54,141 nucleotides of DNA from a virus. The stretch spans positions 1 through 54,141 of the IMG/VR virus record IMGVR_UViG_3300027833_000066; one strand, written 5' to 3'. The notes under the pieces are model-generated. The model was not told the DNA's origin and ran no database searches. It worked only from the letters and a program-made list of their open reading frames with translations. The translations under genes were made by a program, and so were the position numbers. Of the stretch, positions 23,635 through 31,325 are shown one piece after another; positions within the stretch are counted from its first letter, which is position 1; each line of letters opens with the position of its first letter.

Positions 23635-25740
23635 ATGTACGCAAACTCAAGTTTACCAAAATTACTCGCTAAAGAGAATATTGACATCCGTCATGGCAAT
23701 TATAAGACTCCATGGTTTGATATCAAGAATCGTGTCCTAGGTTTACCTATGTGGAAAGATATGGGTAAAGACGTATACGATCTATTTGTTGGTCATGAAG
23801 TTGGTCATGCATTGGAGACTCCATTCGAGGGTTGGCATGATAGCCCAGAGAAACTAAAGGGTTGTCCTAGGTCTTATATCAATGTTATTGAAGATGCTAG
23901 GATCGAAAGAAAAATTCAAAGTAGATACCCAGGACTTGTTGGTCCATTCAGTAGAGGCTACAACACATTATTTAACGAAGGATTCTTTGGTGAAATTACA
24001 TCAACGGATTTGGATACACTAATGCTTATCGATAAAATCAATCTACATGCTAAAGTAGGATCTCATATAGATGTCCCATTTAGTGATGAAGAATATGTCT
24101 TTATGGATAGAGCTAATAAGACACAAACCTTTCAAGAAGTTTTAGACTTAGTACGAGATGTTTTAGCTTTTACCGAAGCTCAAATGCCAGAAGAGGAAGA
24201 TGAAGATTCTTCTGACGAGCAAGACCAAGATGATCAGGATACTGAGTCAGATACTCCTCAATACGAAGAAGATGAAAACGGTGATATCCAAATGGATCTT
24301 CCTTCTGGATCAGAGGAAGGCGATACTGAAGAAGATGAAGAGGAAACCCAAGAAGAAGGTGGTGGAGTCTTATCAGAAAATCCTATTCATGAATCAATAA
24401 CTGACACAAACTTTAGAGATGCTGAAAAAGAATTCCTAGAGGGTGAAGAAGGCGATTACGGTATTCAGCAAACATTAGTTTGTGAAGACATAAGCAAATC
24501 AATGTTTGATAAAATCATAATTCCATATGCCACTCTTGCTCTTGATAGAAAAAATAGAATGGCTGAAGGCGGAATGGAAGATACGTATCAACGAATCATA
24601 GAAGGTTATAACTCTTACGTTAAGACTACAAAGCGAAGTGTTGCTATTGCTATCAAAGAGTTTGAAATGAGAAAAGCGGCAACACAATGGGCTAAAGCTA
24701 CTACAGCCAAAACTGGTGTCATTGATGTTAATAAGCTCTTTTCATACAAAACCAATGAAGATATCTTTAAACAAACAACTAGATTGCACGATGGTAAGAA
24801 CCATGGTATGATTATGTTGATTGACTATTCTGGTTCAATGTATGATTCTCTACCTCACGTCATTGATCAGCTTATTCACTTAGTGCTATTTTGCAAAGGT
24901 GTTAACATACCGTTTGATGTTTATGGATTTACTACAACAAACTCAAATGTTCGATGGGAAGATATGATGGATGGTGATATGGATTTAGATAATCTGTCAA
25001 TGCCACTATTAACTTCATCATCATTAAAGAAAGCTGATTTTGAAGATTCTCTTAAGCACTTATACATGAGAACCAAATCTAATAGATACGAGCAAACTTA
25101 CATGATCTCCCAGGCTGAAGACTTTGGTTCTACTCCATTGAATCAAGCTTTGGTCGCAAGTCATCGTTTAATTAGAGAATTCAAAATTAAGAAGCAAATT
25201 GAAAAAATGAATTTAGTAGTTTTCAGTGATGGCGATGCTAATCAAGTTCAAATATATCAGGATAGTGCTCTAAGCGATAAAAAATTATTTACAGCTCCAA
25301 AGTACAAAGGTATCACCTTTGTGATTGATAAGAGAAAAGTACAGGTCGATAGGATGAGTGATACTACAGCACGTTTGCTTGAAAACATCTCTAAGCGATA
25401 TGATACAAATACCATTGGTTTCTTTATGGCTGATGAGAATAGAGATTGGAATCATAAGATTAGCAGCATATCTTATAAGACTAATCAATCTTGGGATGAG
25501 CTAAAAAGAACTGTTAGAAAAGAGTATAACAAAAACAAATGTGTCATAATGAAAAATACTCTTGGTTACAATTCATTCTACTTGATCAAAGGTGGTAATG
25601 CATTAAAGACTGAGGATGATGAGTTCAATGTAACTTCAGATCAAACCAAAAACCAAATGGCTACTGCTTTTAAGAAATTCTCTAAGAGTAAGAAGCAAAA
25701 CAAGGTACTAATGACTTCCTTTGGTAGGGAAGTCGCTTAG
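23635..25740 (+). CDS. CobT-like VWA-domain protein with HExxH motif
   Basis: 701 residues. An N-terminal HEVGH metal-binding motif at 54-58 is followed by 'NVIEDARIERK' (83-93), as in CobT-type proteins; residues about 185-245 are a long acidic, probably disordered linker; the C-terminal VWA domain has the MIDAS motif D397-x-S399-x-S401. In cobalamin synthesis CobT forms the cobaltochelatase with CobS and CobN. Marine T4-like phages often carry the CobS/CobT pair without CobN, so a MoxR/VWA-type remodelling function is equally likely. It ends next to its AAA+ partner. Confidence 0.85.
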   Translation: MYANSSLPKLLAKENIDIRHGNYKTPWFDIKNRVLGLPMWKDMGKDVYDLFVGHEVGHALETPFEGWHDSPEKLKGCPRSYINVIEDARIERKIQSRYPGLVGPFSRGYNTLFNEGFFGEITSTDLDTLMLIDKINLHAKVGSHIDVPFSDEEYVFMDRANKTQTFQEVLDLVRDVLAFTEAQMPEEEDEDSSDEQDQDDQDTESDTPQYEEDENGDIQMDLPSGSEEGDTEEDEEETQEEGGGVLSENPIHESITDTNFRDAEKEFLEGEEGDYGIQQTLVCEDISKSMFDKIIIPYATLALDRKNRMAEGGMEDTYQRIIEGYNSYVKTTKRSVAIAIKEFEMRKAATQWAKATTAKTGVIDVNKLFSYKTNEDIFKQTTRLHDGKNHGMIMLIDYSGSMYDSLPHVIDQLIHLVLFCKGVNIPFDVYGFTTTNSNVRWEDMMDGDMDLDNLSMPLLTSSSLKKADFEDSLKHLYMRTKSNRYEQTYMISQAEDFGSTPLNQALVASHRLIREFKIKKQIEKMNLVVFSDGDANQVQIYQDSALSDKKLFTAPKYKGITFVIDKRKVQVDRMSDTTARLLENISKRYDTNTIGFFMADENRDWNHKISSISYKTNQSWDELKRTVRKEYNKNKCVIMKNTLGYNSFYLIKGGNALKTEDDEFNVTSDQTKNQMATAFKKFSKSKKQNKVLMTSFGREVA

Positions 25741-25794
25741 TGACTAGTTATGAGAAACGGGTCACACTTTAGTGAAAATAAATGAAAATAATGA

Positions 25795-25823
25795 TGTACA
25801 AACCTATGATACTATGGTATAAT
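25795..25823 (+). promoter_or_regulatory. Early promoter P3 upstream of the CobS-like gene
   Basis: TGTACA, 17 bases, TATAAT with TGG before the -10. Upstream lies GAAAATAAATGAAAATAATG, shared nearly word for word with promoters P4 and P12. A GTGAC...GTCAC inverted repeat (25740-25765) precedes it. Confidence 0.88.
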
Positions 25824-25852
25824 AGTCTTATAAACTGATAAGGAACTATATT
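25824..25852 (+). repeat. Conserved 29-base leader, copy 1
   Basis: The 29 bases between the -10 of P3 and the ATG are almost identical to those after P7, P12 and P13. They contain the inverted repeat CTTAT-AAACTG-ATAAG followed by GGAACTA, the ribosome binding site. Confidence 0.85.
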
Positions 25853-26983
25853 ATGAAAATCTCAACTCAAAACATTCTTACTGAACTGGCTACTAAATAT
25901 CCAGATCAAATCCATTTTCGAAAGAATATAATCGAAAGTACAGCCAAAAGCATGGGTTATACTGGCAAAGACTTTGTACCGTTGTTAGATACTAGAGTTA
26001 AAATTGGTACATACAGCTTAGAAGCTCAACTTAAATCAATTTCACAAAGGGTTATTCCTACTATCGCTAAGCCTGAAAACATTGCTAAAATGCAATCAAT
26101 TGTTAACGAAGAAAAAACCTTTGCTAAACTAGATCCAACGTTTGTACCTTGGGGTGCTTACTCGGATATCGTTAAAATGGTTAAGTCTGAAATGTTCTTT
26201 CCCATTTACATTAGTGGTCTATCAGGTAATGGTAAAACATTCATGGTAGAGCAAGCTTGTTCAAAACTAAATAGGGAGTTCATTCGTGTTCAAATCAATC
26301 CAGAAACAGATGAAGACGATCTCATCGGAGGCTTTAGACTTATTAATGGAGAAACAGTATTCTCTAAGGGACCAGTTCTCAAGGCAATGGAAAACGGCGC
26401 AATCTTATTGCTCGACGAAATTGATCGTGCTACAAATAAGATTATGTGTCTACAAGGTATACTTGAAGGTAAGCCTGTTCTCGTTAAGAAAACGGGTGAA
26501 ACAATTTCTCCTAAAGCTGGCTTCAATGTTATAGCCACGGCTAATACAAAAGGCAAAGGCTCTGAGGATGGAAGGTTTACTGCTGCTTCGATTATTGATG
26601 AAGCTTTCTTAGAAAGATTTACCGTTGCTATTGATCAACAGTTCCCTTCTCCGTCAATCGAAACAAAGATCCTTAATAACCATATGACTAAATTTGGTGT
26701 AGAGGATACAGACTTCGTAGAGAAACTTATTACATGGGCTGACATTATTCGTAAGACGTTTTACGACGAAGGTGTTGATGAAGTTATTTCAACTCGTAGG
26801 TTATGTCACATTGCTCAAACCTTCTCAATTTTCAATAATAGAACGAAAGCAATAGATCTATGTATCGCAAGGTTTGATGAAGATACTAAATCTGCTTTCT
26901 TAGATCTATACAGCAAAGTTGATGATGGGGTAGTAACTATAGATGGTACAAATGAAACAACACAGGAAGCTTCATATGAGTAA
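25853..26983 (+). CDS. CobS-like MoxR-type AAA+ ATPase
   Basis: 376 residues. Walker A 'GLSGNGKT' at 122-129, Walker B 'LLLDEID' at 185-191, then 'GFNVIATANTKGKG' (sensor 1 region) and an arginine-finger-like 'EAFLERF'. The N-terminal 90 residues are not recognised as ATPase. CobS is the ATPase part of cobaltochelatase and works with CobT, encoded just upstream; relatives (MoxR with VWA partners) remodel protein complexes. It has its own promoter and the conserved leader. Confidence 0.88.
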   Translation: MKISTQNILTELATKYPDQIHFRKNIIESTAKSMGYTGKDFVPLLDTRVKIGTYSLEAQLKSISQRVIPTIAKPENIAKMQSIVNEEKTFAKLDPTFVPWGAYSDIVKMVKSEMFFPIYISGLSGNGKTFMVEQACSKLNREFIRVQINPETDEDDLIGGFRLINGETVFSKGPVLKAMENGAILLLDEIDRATNKIMCLQGILEGKPVLVKKTGETISPKAGFNVIATANTKGKGSEDGRFTAASIIDEAFLERFTVAIDQQFPSPSIETKILNNHMTKFGVEDTDFVEKLITWADIIRKTFYDEGVDEVISTRRLCHIAQTFSIFNNRTKAIDLCIARFDEDTKSAFLDLYSKVDDGVVTIDGTNETTQEASYE

Positions 26984-27260
26984 AATTGAATACAAGTTTA
27001 GAGAAGATGAATTGATTGCTGAGTTTAGCGATTATATTAATCAAACTTATGGAGGTCACTATGGACAAGGTGGCCTTCAATCATCTGAAGTAATCATTGA
27101 CCGTGGTCATGGCATTGGTTTCTTCTTAGGAAACGTAGACAAATACAATGGTCGCTATGGAAAGAAAGGTGAAACACCTGACGACTATCGTAAAGATTTG
27201 ATGAAAATCATTCACTACGGTTTCTTAGCATTGTTTGAACATGACCGCAAAAATAAATGA
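26976..27260 (+). CDS. Small protein with DUF3310-like pattern (94 aa)
   Basis: Start at the ATG at 26976, with AGGAAGC upstream, overlapping the CobS-like gene by 8 bases. The central part 'HGIGFFLGNVDKYNGRYGKKGE' followed by 'DDYRKDLMKIIHYGFLALFE' resembles DUF3310, where 'GF.LGN..KY..R...K....DL.KA..Y' is conserved; some of these are described as nucleotide-kinase-like. Function unknown here. Assignment by eye only. Confidence 0.6.
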   Translation: MSKIEYKFREDELIAEFSDYINQTYGGHYGQGGLQSSEVIIDRGHGIGFFLGNVDKYNGRYGKKGETPDDYRKDLMKIIHYGFLALFEHDRKNK

Positions 27261-27269
27261 AAATAACAG

Positions 27270-27298
27270 TGTACACAGCTCAAAAAGTGTGTTATAAT
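27270..27298 (+). promoter_or_regulatory. Early promoter P4 upstream of gene 45
   Basis: TGTACA, 17 bases, TATAAT, behind AAAATAAATGAAAATAACAG shared with P3 and P12. The leader differs from the conserved 29-base type. Confidence 0.88.
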
Positions 27299-27327
27299 AT
27301 ATCTTATTATACAGGAACAGGAACTTT

Positions 27328-27993
27328 ATGAAAATCTCAAATGCAACAATTAACATCTTAAAAAACTATGCAGGAATAAACTCGAATTTAGTGTTTAAAC
27401 CTGGGAAGTCTTTGAAGACAATCGCCGAAGCAAAAACAATTATGGCTTCCGCTTCGATTATCGAAGACTTCCCAGTCGAATTCGGGGTCTATGATCTCAA
27501 TGAATTCTTATCTTTATTTAGTCTTATGGATGAACCATCATTGGAGTTCAGTGAAAAGTATTTAACTATGACTGATGGCTCTCAAAAGATCAAGTACTTC
27601 TATTCGGAAATTGATATTCTTACTCAACCAACTAAAGATATCAACATGCCTGAATGTGAAGTTGTATTGGATATCTCAGCTGAAAATATGGATAAGATCC
27701 GAAAAGCAGCTGCAGTTCTTGGTCATTCTGAACTAGCGTTTACTTGTACAGGCGAGGACGTTACAGCTTCAGTCTTTAACGAGAAAGATGCTACTGCGAA
27801 TACCTTTGATATCAACTTAGGTATCGCAAATGATAACACGTTTAACTACGTCTTTAGTATCTCTAATTTGAGAATGCTACAAGGCAACTATACAGTTTCG
27901 ATCTCCTCTAAGCTTATATCTAACTGGCGTCATGCTGATGATCCATTAGATTATTTTATTGCTTTAGAGAAATCGTCAAAGTTTGGTGTATAA
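27328..27993 (+). CDS. 45: Sliding clamp gp45
   Basis: 221 residues (T4 228). The N-terminus 'MKISNATINILKNYAGINSNLVFKPG' and the central 'DLNEFLSLFSLMDEPSLEF' are characteristic. The trimeric clamp holds DNA polymerase gp43 on DNA and also activates late transcription with gp55. It is followed by the loader genes 44 and 62, with two small genes between. It is driven by an early promoter. Confidence 0.95.
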   Translation: MKISNATINILKNYAGINSNLVFKPGKSLKTIAEAKTIMASASIIEDFPVEFGVYDLNEFLSLFSLMDEPSLEFSEKYLTMTDGSQKIKYFYSEIDILTQPTKDINMPECEVVLDISAENMDKIRKAAAVLGHSELAFTCTGEDVTASVFNEKDATANTFDINLGIANDNTFNYVFSISNLRMLQGNYTVSISSKLISNWRHADDPLDYFIALEKSSKFGV

Positions 27994-27996
27994 ATA
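27989..27996 (+). promoter_or_regulatory. Putative late promoter after gene 45
   Basis: TATAAATA overlapping the gene 45 stop codon, about 110 bases before the acidic small gene. Whether it is used cannot be told; the same leader contains a hairpin at 28051. Confidence 0.5.
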
Positions 27997-28050
27997 ATTA
28001 TGCACAAAGAGAATTATACCTTGTTATGTTTATATAATAGGGATAATATG

Positions 28051-28075
28051 GAGATTGCCGAATTGTCGGGATCTC
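28051..28075 (+). promoter_or_regulatory. Leader hairpin upstream of the acidic small gene
   Basis: GAGAT(T)..CCG pairs with CGG(G)ATCTC around an AATTGT loop: 5 bp, one G-T pair, a bulge and 3 bp. No T-run follows, so a leader structure rather than a terminator. Confidence 0.45.
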
Positions 28076-28105
28076 TTAAATTAGTCTAAAACCCGGAGAA
28101 ATATT

Positions 28106-28354
28106 ATGACTGAAGAAGTAACTCAAGCTCAAGAAGAGCAAGTACAATTGTCCCTACAGGACATCGCAACATGTGTACAGGTAATCGATATCTGTTCAAA
28201 GCGCGGTGGATTTGAAGGCCAAGAAATGGAAGCCGTTGGCGGTCTTCGTAATCGGATCGTTAAGTTCCTTGAAGCAAACAAGCCAGCAGAAGGTGAAGCA
28301 CCTGTAACAGGTTCTGTTCCAGAAGTAGAAGCTGAAGTAGAAGCTGAAGCTTAA
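28106..28354 (+). CDS. Acidic hypothetical protein (82 aa)
   Basis: Good ribosome binding site (GGAGAAAT). The middle 'SLQDIATCVQVIDICSKRGGFEGQEMEAVGGLRNRIVKFLE' looks like a compact helical domain common in marine T4-like phages; the last 25 residues are Glu/Ala/Val repeats. It lies between clamp and clamp-loader genes and is followed by a terminator. No function can be assigned. Confidence 0.75.
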   Translation: MTEEVTQAQEEQVQLSLQDIATCVQVIDICSKRGGFEGQEMEAVGGLRNRIVKFLEANKPAEGEAPVTGSVPEVEAEVEAEA

Positions 28355-28370
28355 ATTGTATTAGCTTAAC

Positions 28371-28400
28371 GCGAGGGTAGCTCCCTCGTATTCTTATTAT
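28371..28400 (+). terminator. Likely intrinsic terminator
   Basis: CGAGGG / CCCTCG 6-bp stem with TAGCT loop, followed by an interrupted T-rich tail (TATTCTTATTATTT). Confidence 0.65.
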
Positions 28401-28425
28401 TTAATTTTATTATGAAGGATTTATT

Positions 28426-28683
28426 ATGGATCGTAACGAATGTTCACGTCTGATTGAAGCATTACTAAAAGGTACAGTTACTGTAACCTTTCAAAAAATT
28501 GACTCTGATGAAGTAAGAGTCATGCCTTGTACCCTCAACCCTACTGTTTTAGAAGCCAATAATCAAGCTATTGTAGTTGATAAAATTGACGCTGAATCTC
28601 ATCACTTGGCTGTATGGTCTCTTGATAAAGATGCATGGAGATCATTCCGTGTTAATACTGTTCTTGGTTGGGAGGTACTTTAA
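28426..28683 (+). CDS. Small SH3/Sm-like fold protein (WYL_2/DUF2693-like, 85 aa)
   Basis: 85 residues: 'LIEALLKGTVTVTFQKIDSDEVRVMPCTLNP' followed by 'LAVWSLDKDAWRSFRVNTVLGWEVL'. This start (a helix, then 'V.VTF.K.dG..R.M..Tl') and the 'D...a.WRSFr...i' end match the small phage proteins annotated as DUF2693/WYL_2 Sm-like. T4-like phages have several. Stop overlaps the gene 44 start (TAATG). Role unknown. Confidence 0.65.
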   Translation: MDRNECSRLIEALLKGTVTVTFQKIDSDEVRVMPCTLNPTVLEANNQAIVVDKIDAESHHLAVWSLDKDAWRSFRVNTVLGWEVL

Positions 28684-29618
28684 TGTCTGAGTTTCTTTGG
28701 GTTGAAAAATATCGTCCACAGACAATTCAAGACTGTGTTTTACCAATTTCAATTAAGAAAACTTTTGAAGATATTGTTAAAGGAGGTGACCTACACAATA
28801 TGCTTCTTGCCGGCACGGCCGGTCTTGGTAAAACTACAGTTGCGAAAGCACTGTGTAACGAACTTGATCTAGATTATTTACTAATCAATGGATCCGAAGA
28901 GTCTGGGATTGACACGTTACGTACTAAGATAAAGCAATTCGCAAGTTCTGTTTCTCTTCAAGGTGGCTACAAAGTAGTCATCTTGGATGAGGCAGATTAT
29001 CTTAATGCGCAATCTACTCAACCAGCATTACGTGGGTTTATCGAAGAATTCTCTGGCAATTGCCGGTTTATTATGACATGCAACTTTAAGAATCGTATTA
29101 TAGAACCATTACATTCTCGTTGCACTACTATCGATTTTAATGTTTCAAAGAAAGACAGTGTTAAGCTATGTGGTCAATTTTTACAGCGTTGTACACATAT
29201 CCTTGATACCGAAGGTGTTACATATGATGAACGCGTAGTTGCTGAAGTCATTATGAAACACATGCCAGATTGGCGTAAAGTTCTAAATGAATTGCAGCGT
29301 TATGGCTCAAGTGGTACTATTGATACTGGTATTCTAGTGTCTTTATCTGAAGTTTCTTTGAATGATCTTATGATCTTCTTAAAAGAAAAGAACTTCAAAT
29401 CTATGCGACAGTGGGTTTCAAATAATATTGATTCTGAACCTGCCGCAATATATCGAAAAATCTATGACAATATGACTTCCTATGTTGAACCATCAAGTTT
29501 ACCACAACTCGTGCTTATTCTTGCTGATTATCAATATAAGAATTCTTTTGTTGCAGATCATGAGTTAAATACTGTAGCGTGTTTAACTGAAATCATGGCC
29601 GGGGTTTCATTCAAATGA
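28683..29618 (+). CDS. 44: Clamp loader large subunit gp44
   Basis: 311 residues (T4 319). RFC-type AAA+ protein: 'WVEKYRPQTIQDCVLP' start, Walker A within 'AGTAGLGKTT' (43-52), Walker B 'VVILDEAD' (98-105), sensor 1 'TCN', arginine-finger 'SRC' (145-147). Four gp44 and one gp62 load the gp45 clamp. Start set at the ATG at 28683, preceded by GGGAGGT and overlapping the preceding stop. It overlaps gene 62 by four bases. Confidence 0.96.
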   Translation: MSEFLWVEKYRPQTIQDCVLPISIKKTFEDIVKGGDLHNMLLAGTAGLGKTTVAKALCNELDLDYLLINGSEESGIDTLRTKIKQFASSVSLQGGYKVVILDEADYLNAQSTQPALRGFIEEFSGNCRFIMTCNFKNRIIEPLHSRCTTIDFNVSKKDSVKLCGQFLQRCTHILDTEGVTYDERVVAEVIMKHMPDWRKVLNELQRYGSSGTIDTGILVSLSEVSLNDLMIFLKEKNFKSMRQWVSNNIDSEPAAIYRKIYDNMTSYVEPSSLPQLVLILADYQYKNSFVADHELNTVACLTEIMAGVSFK

Positions 29619-29995
29619 ACCCTTTTGATTACTTAAATGCAATTAACACAACCAAGAAAGATATTATGGTTGATGAACTTGCTGAAAAAAGCTACTCGCC
29701 ATATATGGTAAACCGTGGGTTATCGTATTTCCCTGATACTATTTTATACGCTAACGAAATGAACAAAAACCATCACATTGATCATCGTCTTCAATTCGAT
29801 TTTTTTATAAATATAATAAGGAAAAAGAAAAGATTCTCTAAATGGGCTAAGCCCGCTGAAATAGAAAATCTAGATGTCATCAAAGAATATTATGGTTATA
29901 GTAATGAAAAAGCTAAATCTGTATTATCGCTATTTTCTGATGGTCAAATTGAAACGTTAAAATTGAGGATGTATAAAGGTGGAAAACGAAAATAA
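29615..29995 (+). CDS. 62: Clamp loader small subunit gp62
   Basis: 126 residues, shorter than T4 gp62 (187). Recognisable by 'NPFDYLNAINTTKKDIM' and 'YSPYMVNRGLSYFPDTILYANEMN', both typical of gp62, and by ATGA coupling to gene 44. It completes the gp44/62 loader. The C-terminal region seems reduced relative to T4. It contains a chance TATAAATA, not counted as a promoter. Confidence 0.92.
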   Translation: MNPFDYLNAINTTKKDIMVDELAEKSYSPYMVNRGLSYFPDTILYANEMNKNHHIDHRLQFDFFINIIRKKKRFSKWAKPAEIENLDVIKEYYGYSNEKAKSVLSLFSDGQIETLKLRMYKGGKRK

Positions 29996-30425
29996 CAATA
30001 TAATAGTGTCATGGACGCCAGCTTCAATGTTGGAAATAACACTAAATGAACCTGATGATTTTCTGAAGATTAGAGAAACATTAACGCGCATTGGCGTAGC
30101 ATCTAGGAAAGATTCTAAGCTATATCAATCGTGTCATATTCTGCATAAACAAGGTCGATATTTTATAGTTCACTTTAAAGAACTATTCTTATTGGATGGA
30201 AAACCATCTAATTTGCTATTGAATGACGTTCAGCGCAGAAATACAATCGCTACTTTACTTTCTGATTGGGGTCTCATTACGTTTGTTACCGCATCCCAAG
30301 CTGAAGATATTGCACCATTGCGACAAATTAAAGTCATTCCATATAAAGAAAAATCGGAATGGCAGTTGTGCCCTAAGTACAATATAGGTAACAGCAACAA
30401 AGATTATGATAAGAAAGCTATATAA
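29979..30425 (+). CDS. regA: RegA translational repressor
   Basis: The core aligns closely with T4 RegA: 'LEITLNEPDDFLKIRETLTRIGVA', 'LYQSCHILHKQGRYFIVHFKELF', 'LLSDWGLI' and 'WQLCPKYNIGN'. RegA binds the start region of early mRNAs and represses translation. The GTG at 29979, behind GAGGA, gives 148 residues with a 16-residue extension; the Met at 30027 matches the T4 start but has no visible ribosome binding site. The gene overlaps gene 62 by 17 bases. Order 45-44-62-regA-43 is that of T4. Confidence 0.93.
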   Translation: MENENNNIIVSWTPASMLEITLNEPDDFLKIRETLTRIGVASRKDSKLYQSCHILHKQGRYFIVHFKELFLLDGKPSNLLLNDVQRRNTIATLLSDWGLITFVTASQAEDIAPLRQIKVIPYKEKSEWQLCPKYNIGNSNKDYDKKAI

Positions 30426-30510
30426 GAAATTTAACAAATTAATGAAGTGTGGTCGAATTCACAGAATTTTGAATAAGATCACATAATTAATAAAACAGGA
30501 AAAAAACCTG

Positions 30511-30518
30511 TATAAATA
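30511..30518 (+). promoter_or_regulatory. T4-type late promoter upstream of hsp20
   Basis: TATAAATA, 66 bases before the hsp20 ATG; its first base belongs to a small ACAGG/CCTGT inverted repeat (30495-30511). The rest of the gap 30426-30583 is A/T-rich and shows nothing else. Confidence 0.7.
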
Positions 30519-30583
30519 ATAATGGATTGCCCATTAGGGGATCTGAATATTAACCTTGCTAATATCCTTAGGAGGAATTAAAA

Positions 30584-31036
30584 ATGGTAAGAAATACTAT
30601 GAACGTGCCTCGTTCTTTATTCATCGGGTTTGAACCCATACTAAACGAACTTGAAAGAATCCACTCAGCTGGAAGATCCCAAGATAACTATCCACCCCAC
30701 AATGTTGTAAAAATCGATGATGAAAACTTCATTATTGAACTTGCTGTGGCTGGTTTTGGCGAAGAAGATATCTTCATTGAAGTCAAGGATGGAATTCTTT
30801 TAGTTAAAGGTGATAGCGCTAATGATGAAAGAGAGTATGCATATAAAGGTATATCGTCCCGCAAATTTGAGAAGAGCTTCCGACTCTCAGAATTTGTCGT
30901 AATTGACGGGGCCTCAATGGTGAACGGAATACTTGTGGTGAATGCCAGGGTTGAAGTTCCAGAAGAGAGGAGACCTAGGAAGATCGAAATCGGATCTACT
31001 GGGACATCAAAGAAGAAGTCATTCATTCAAGATTGA
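30584..31036 (+). CDS. Small heat shock protein, Hsp20/IbpA family
   Basis: 150 residues. The alpha-crystallin domain runs from about 42 to 135: 'NVVKIDDENFIIELAVAGFGEEDIFIEV', 'GILLVKG', 'YKGISSRKFEKSFRLSE', and 'GASMVNGILVVNARVEVPEE', the conserved G-x-L motif. It probably holds unfolded proteins, for instance virion proteins late in infection. Hsp20 genes are a known part of marine T4-like genomes. The start follows an excellent AGGAGGAATTA and a late promoter, although the neighbours are early genes. Confidence 0.93.
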   Translation: MVRNTMNVPRSLFIGFEPILNELERIHSAGRSQDNYPPHNVVKIDDENFIIELAVAGFGEEDIFIEVKDGILLVKGDSANDEREYAYKGISSRKFEKSFRLSEFVVIDGASMVNGILVVNARVEVPEERRPRKIEIGSTGTSKKKSFIQD

Positions 31037-31095
31037 ATGGCGGTGAGCAGCGAAAACTCAGTGGATTGTAATAAACCATCTACTGGAGTTAAATA

Positions 31096-31215
31096 ATGGG
31101 CTATATAAGAAAGCACAAAGCCGAACTCAGATCTGGCTTCGAAGCAATTATGATGATTGGAGTGTCAATGTTGATTGCTCCAACTATGATAATTCTTCAG
31201 GCCGCAAGTCTGTAG
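31096..31215 (+). CDS. Small membrane protein (39 aa)
   Basis: 39 codons behind GGAG (11 bases from the ATG). A basic N-terminal half is followed by one hydrophobic segment from about residue 16 to 36 ('AIMMIGVSMLIAPTMIILQAA'), so it is likely a single-span inner-membrane peptide. It lies after hsp20 and before a terminator. Could be a late lysis or exclusion peptide; no family known to me. Confidence 0.55.
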   Translation: MGYIRKHKAELRSGFEAIMMIGVSMLIAPTMIILQAASL

Positions 31216-31230
31216 CGCAAAAACCTGAAT

Positions 31231-31259
31231 GGGAGGCGTCACAACCTCCCTATTCTTTT
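31231..31259 (+). terminator. Intrinsic terminator before the gene 43 promoter
   Basis: GGGAGG / CCTCCC 6-bp stem with an 8-base loop followed by TATTCTTTT. It separates the late hsp20 unit from the early gene 43 unit. Confidence 0.75.
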
Positions 31260-31270
31260 AAAAATAAGCC

Positions 31271-31299
31271 TGTACAATACCTTGAAAGTGTGATATAAT
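31271..31299 (+). promoter_or_regulatory. Early promoter P5 upstream of gene 43
   Basis: TGTACA, 17 bases, TATAAT with TGA before the -10. Confidence 0.88.
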
Positions 31300-31325
31300 A
31301 TACTATTATTCAGCATGGATACATT

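Noticed and set aside
28033-28038. TATAAT upstream of the acidic gene at 28106 as a further early promoter
   Set aside because: No TGTACA or TTTACA occurs 17 bases upstream, unlike all members of the early promoter family.
29806-29813. TATAAATA within gene 62
   Set aside because: It lies deep in a coding region of an AT-rich genome with no gene start at promoter distance, so it is probably chance.
30495-30511. ACAGG/CCTGT inverted repeat as terminator after regA
   Set aside because: Only 5 bp with an A-loop and no T-run; it runs into the TATAAATA of the hsp20 promoter.
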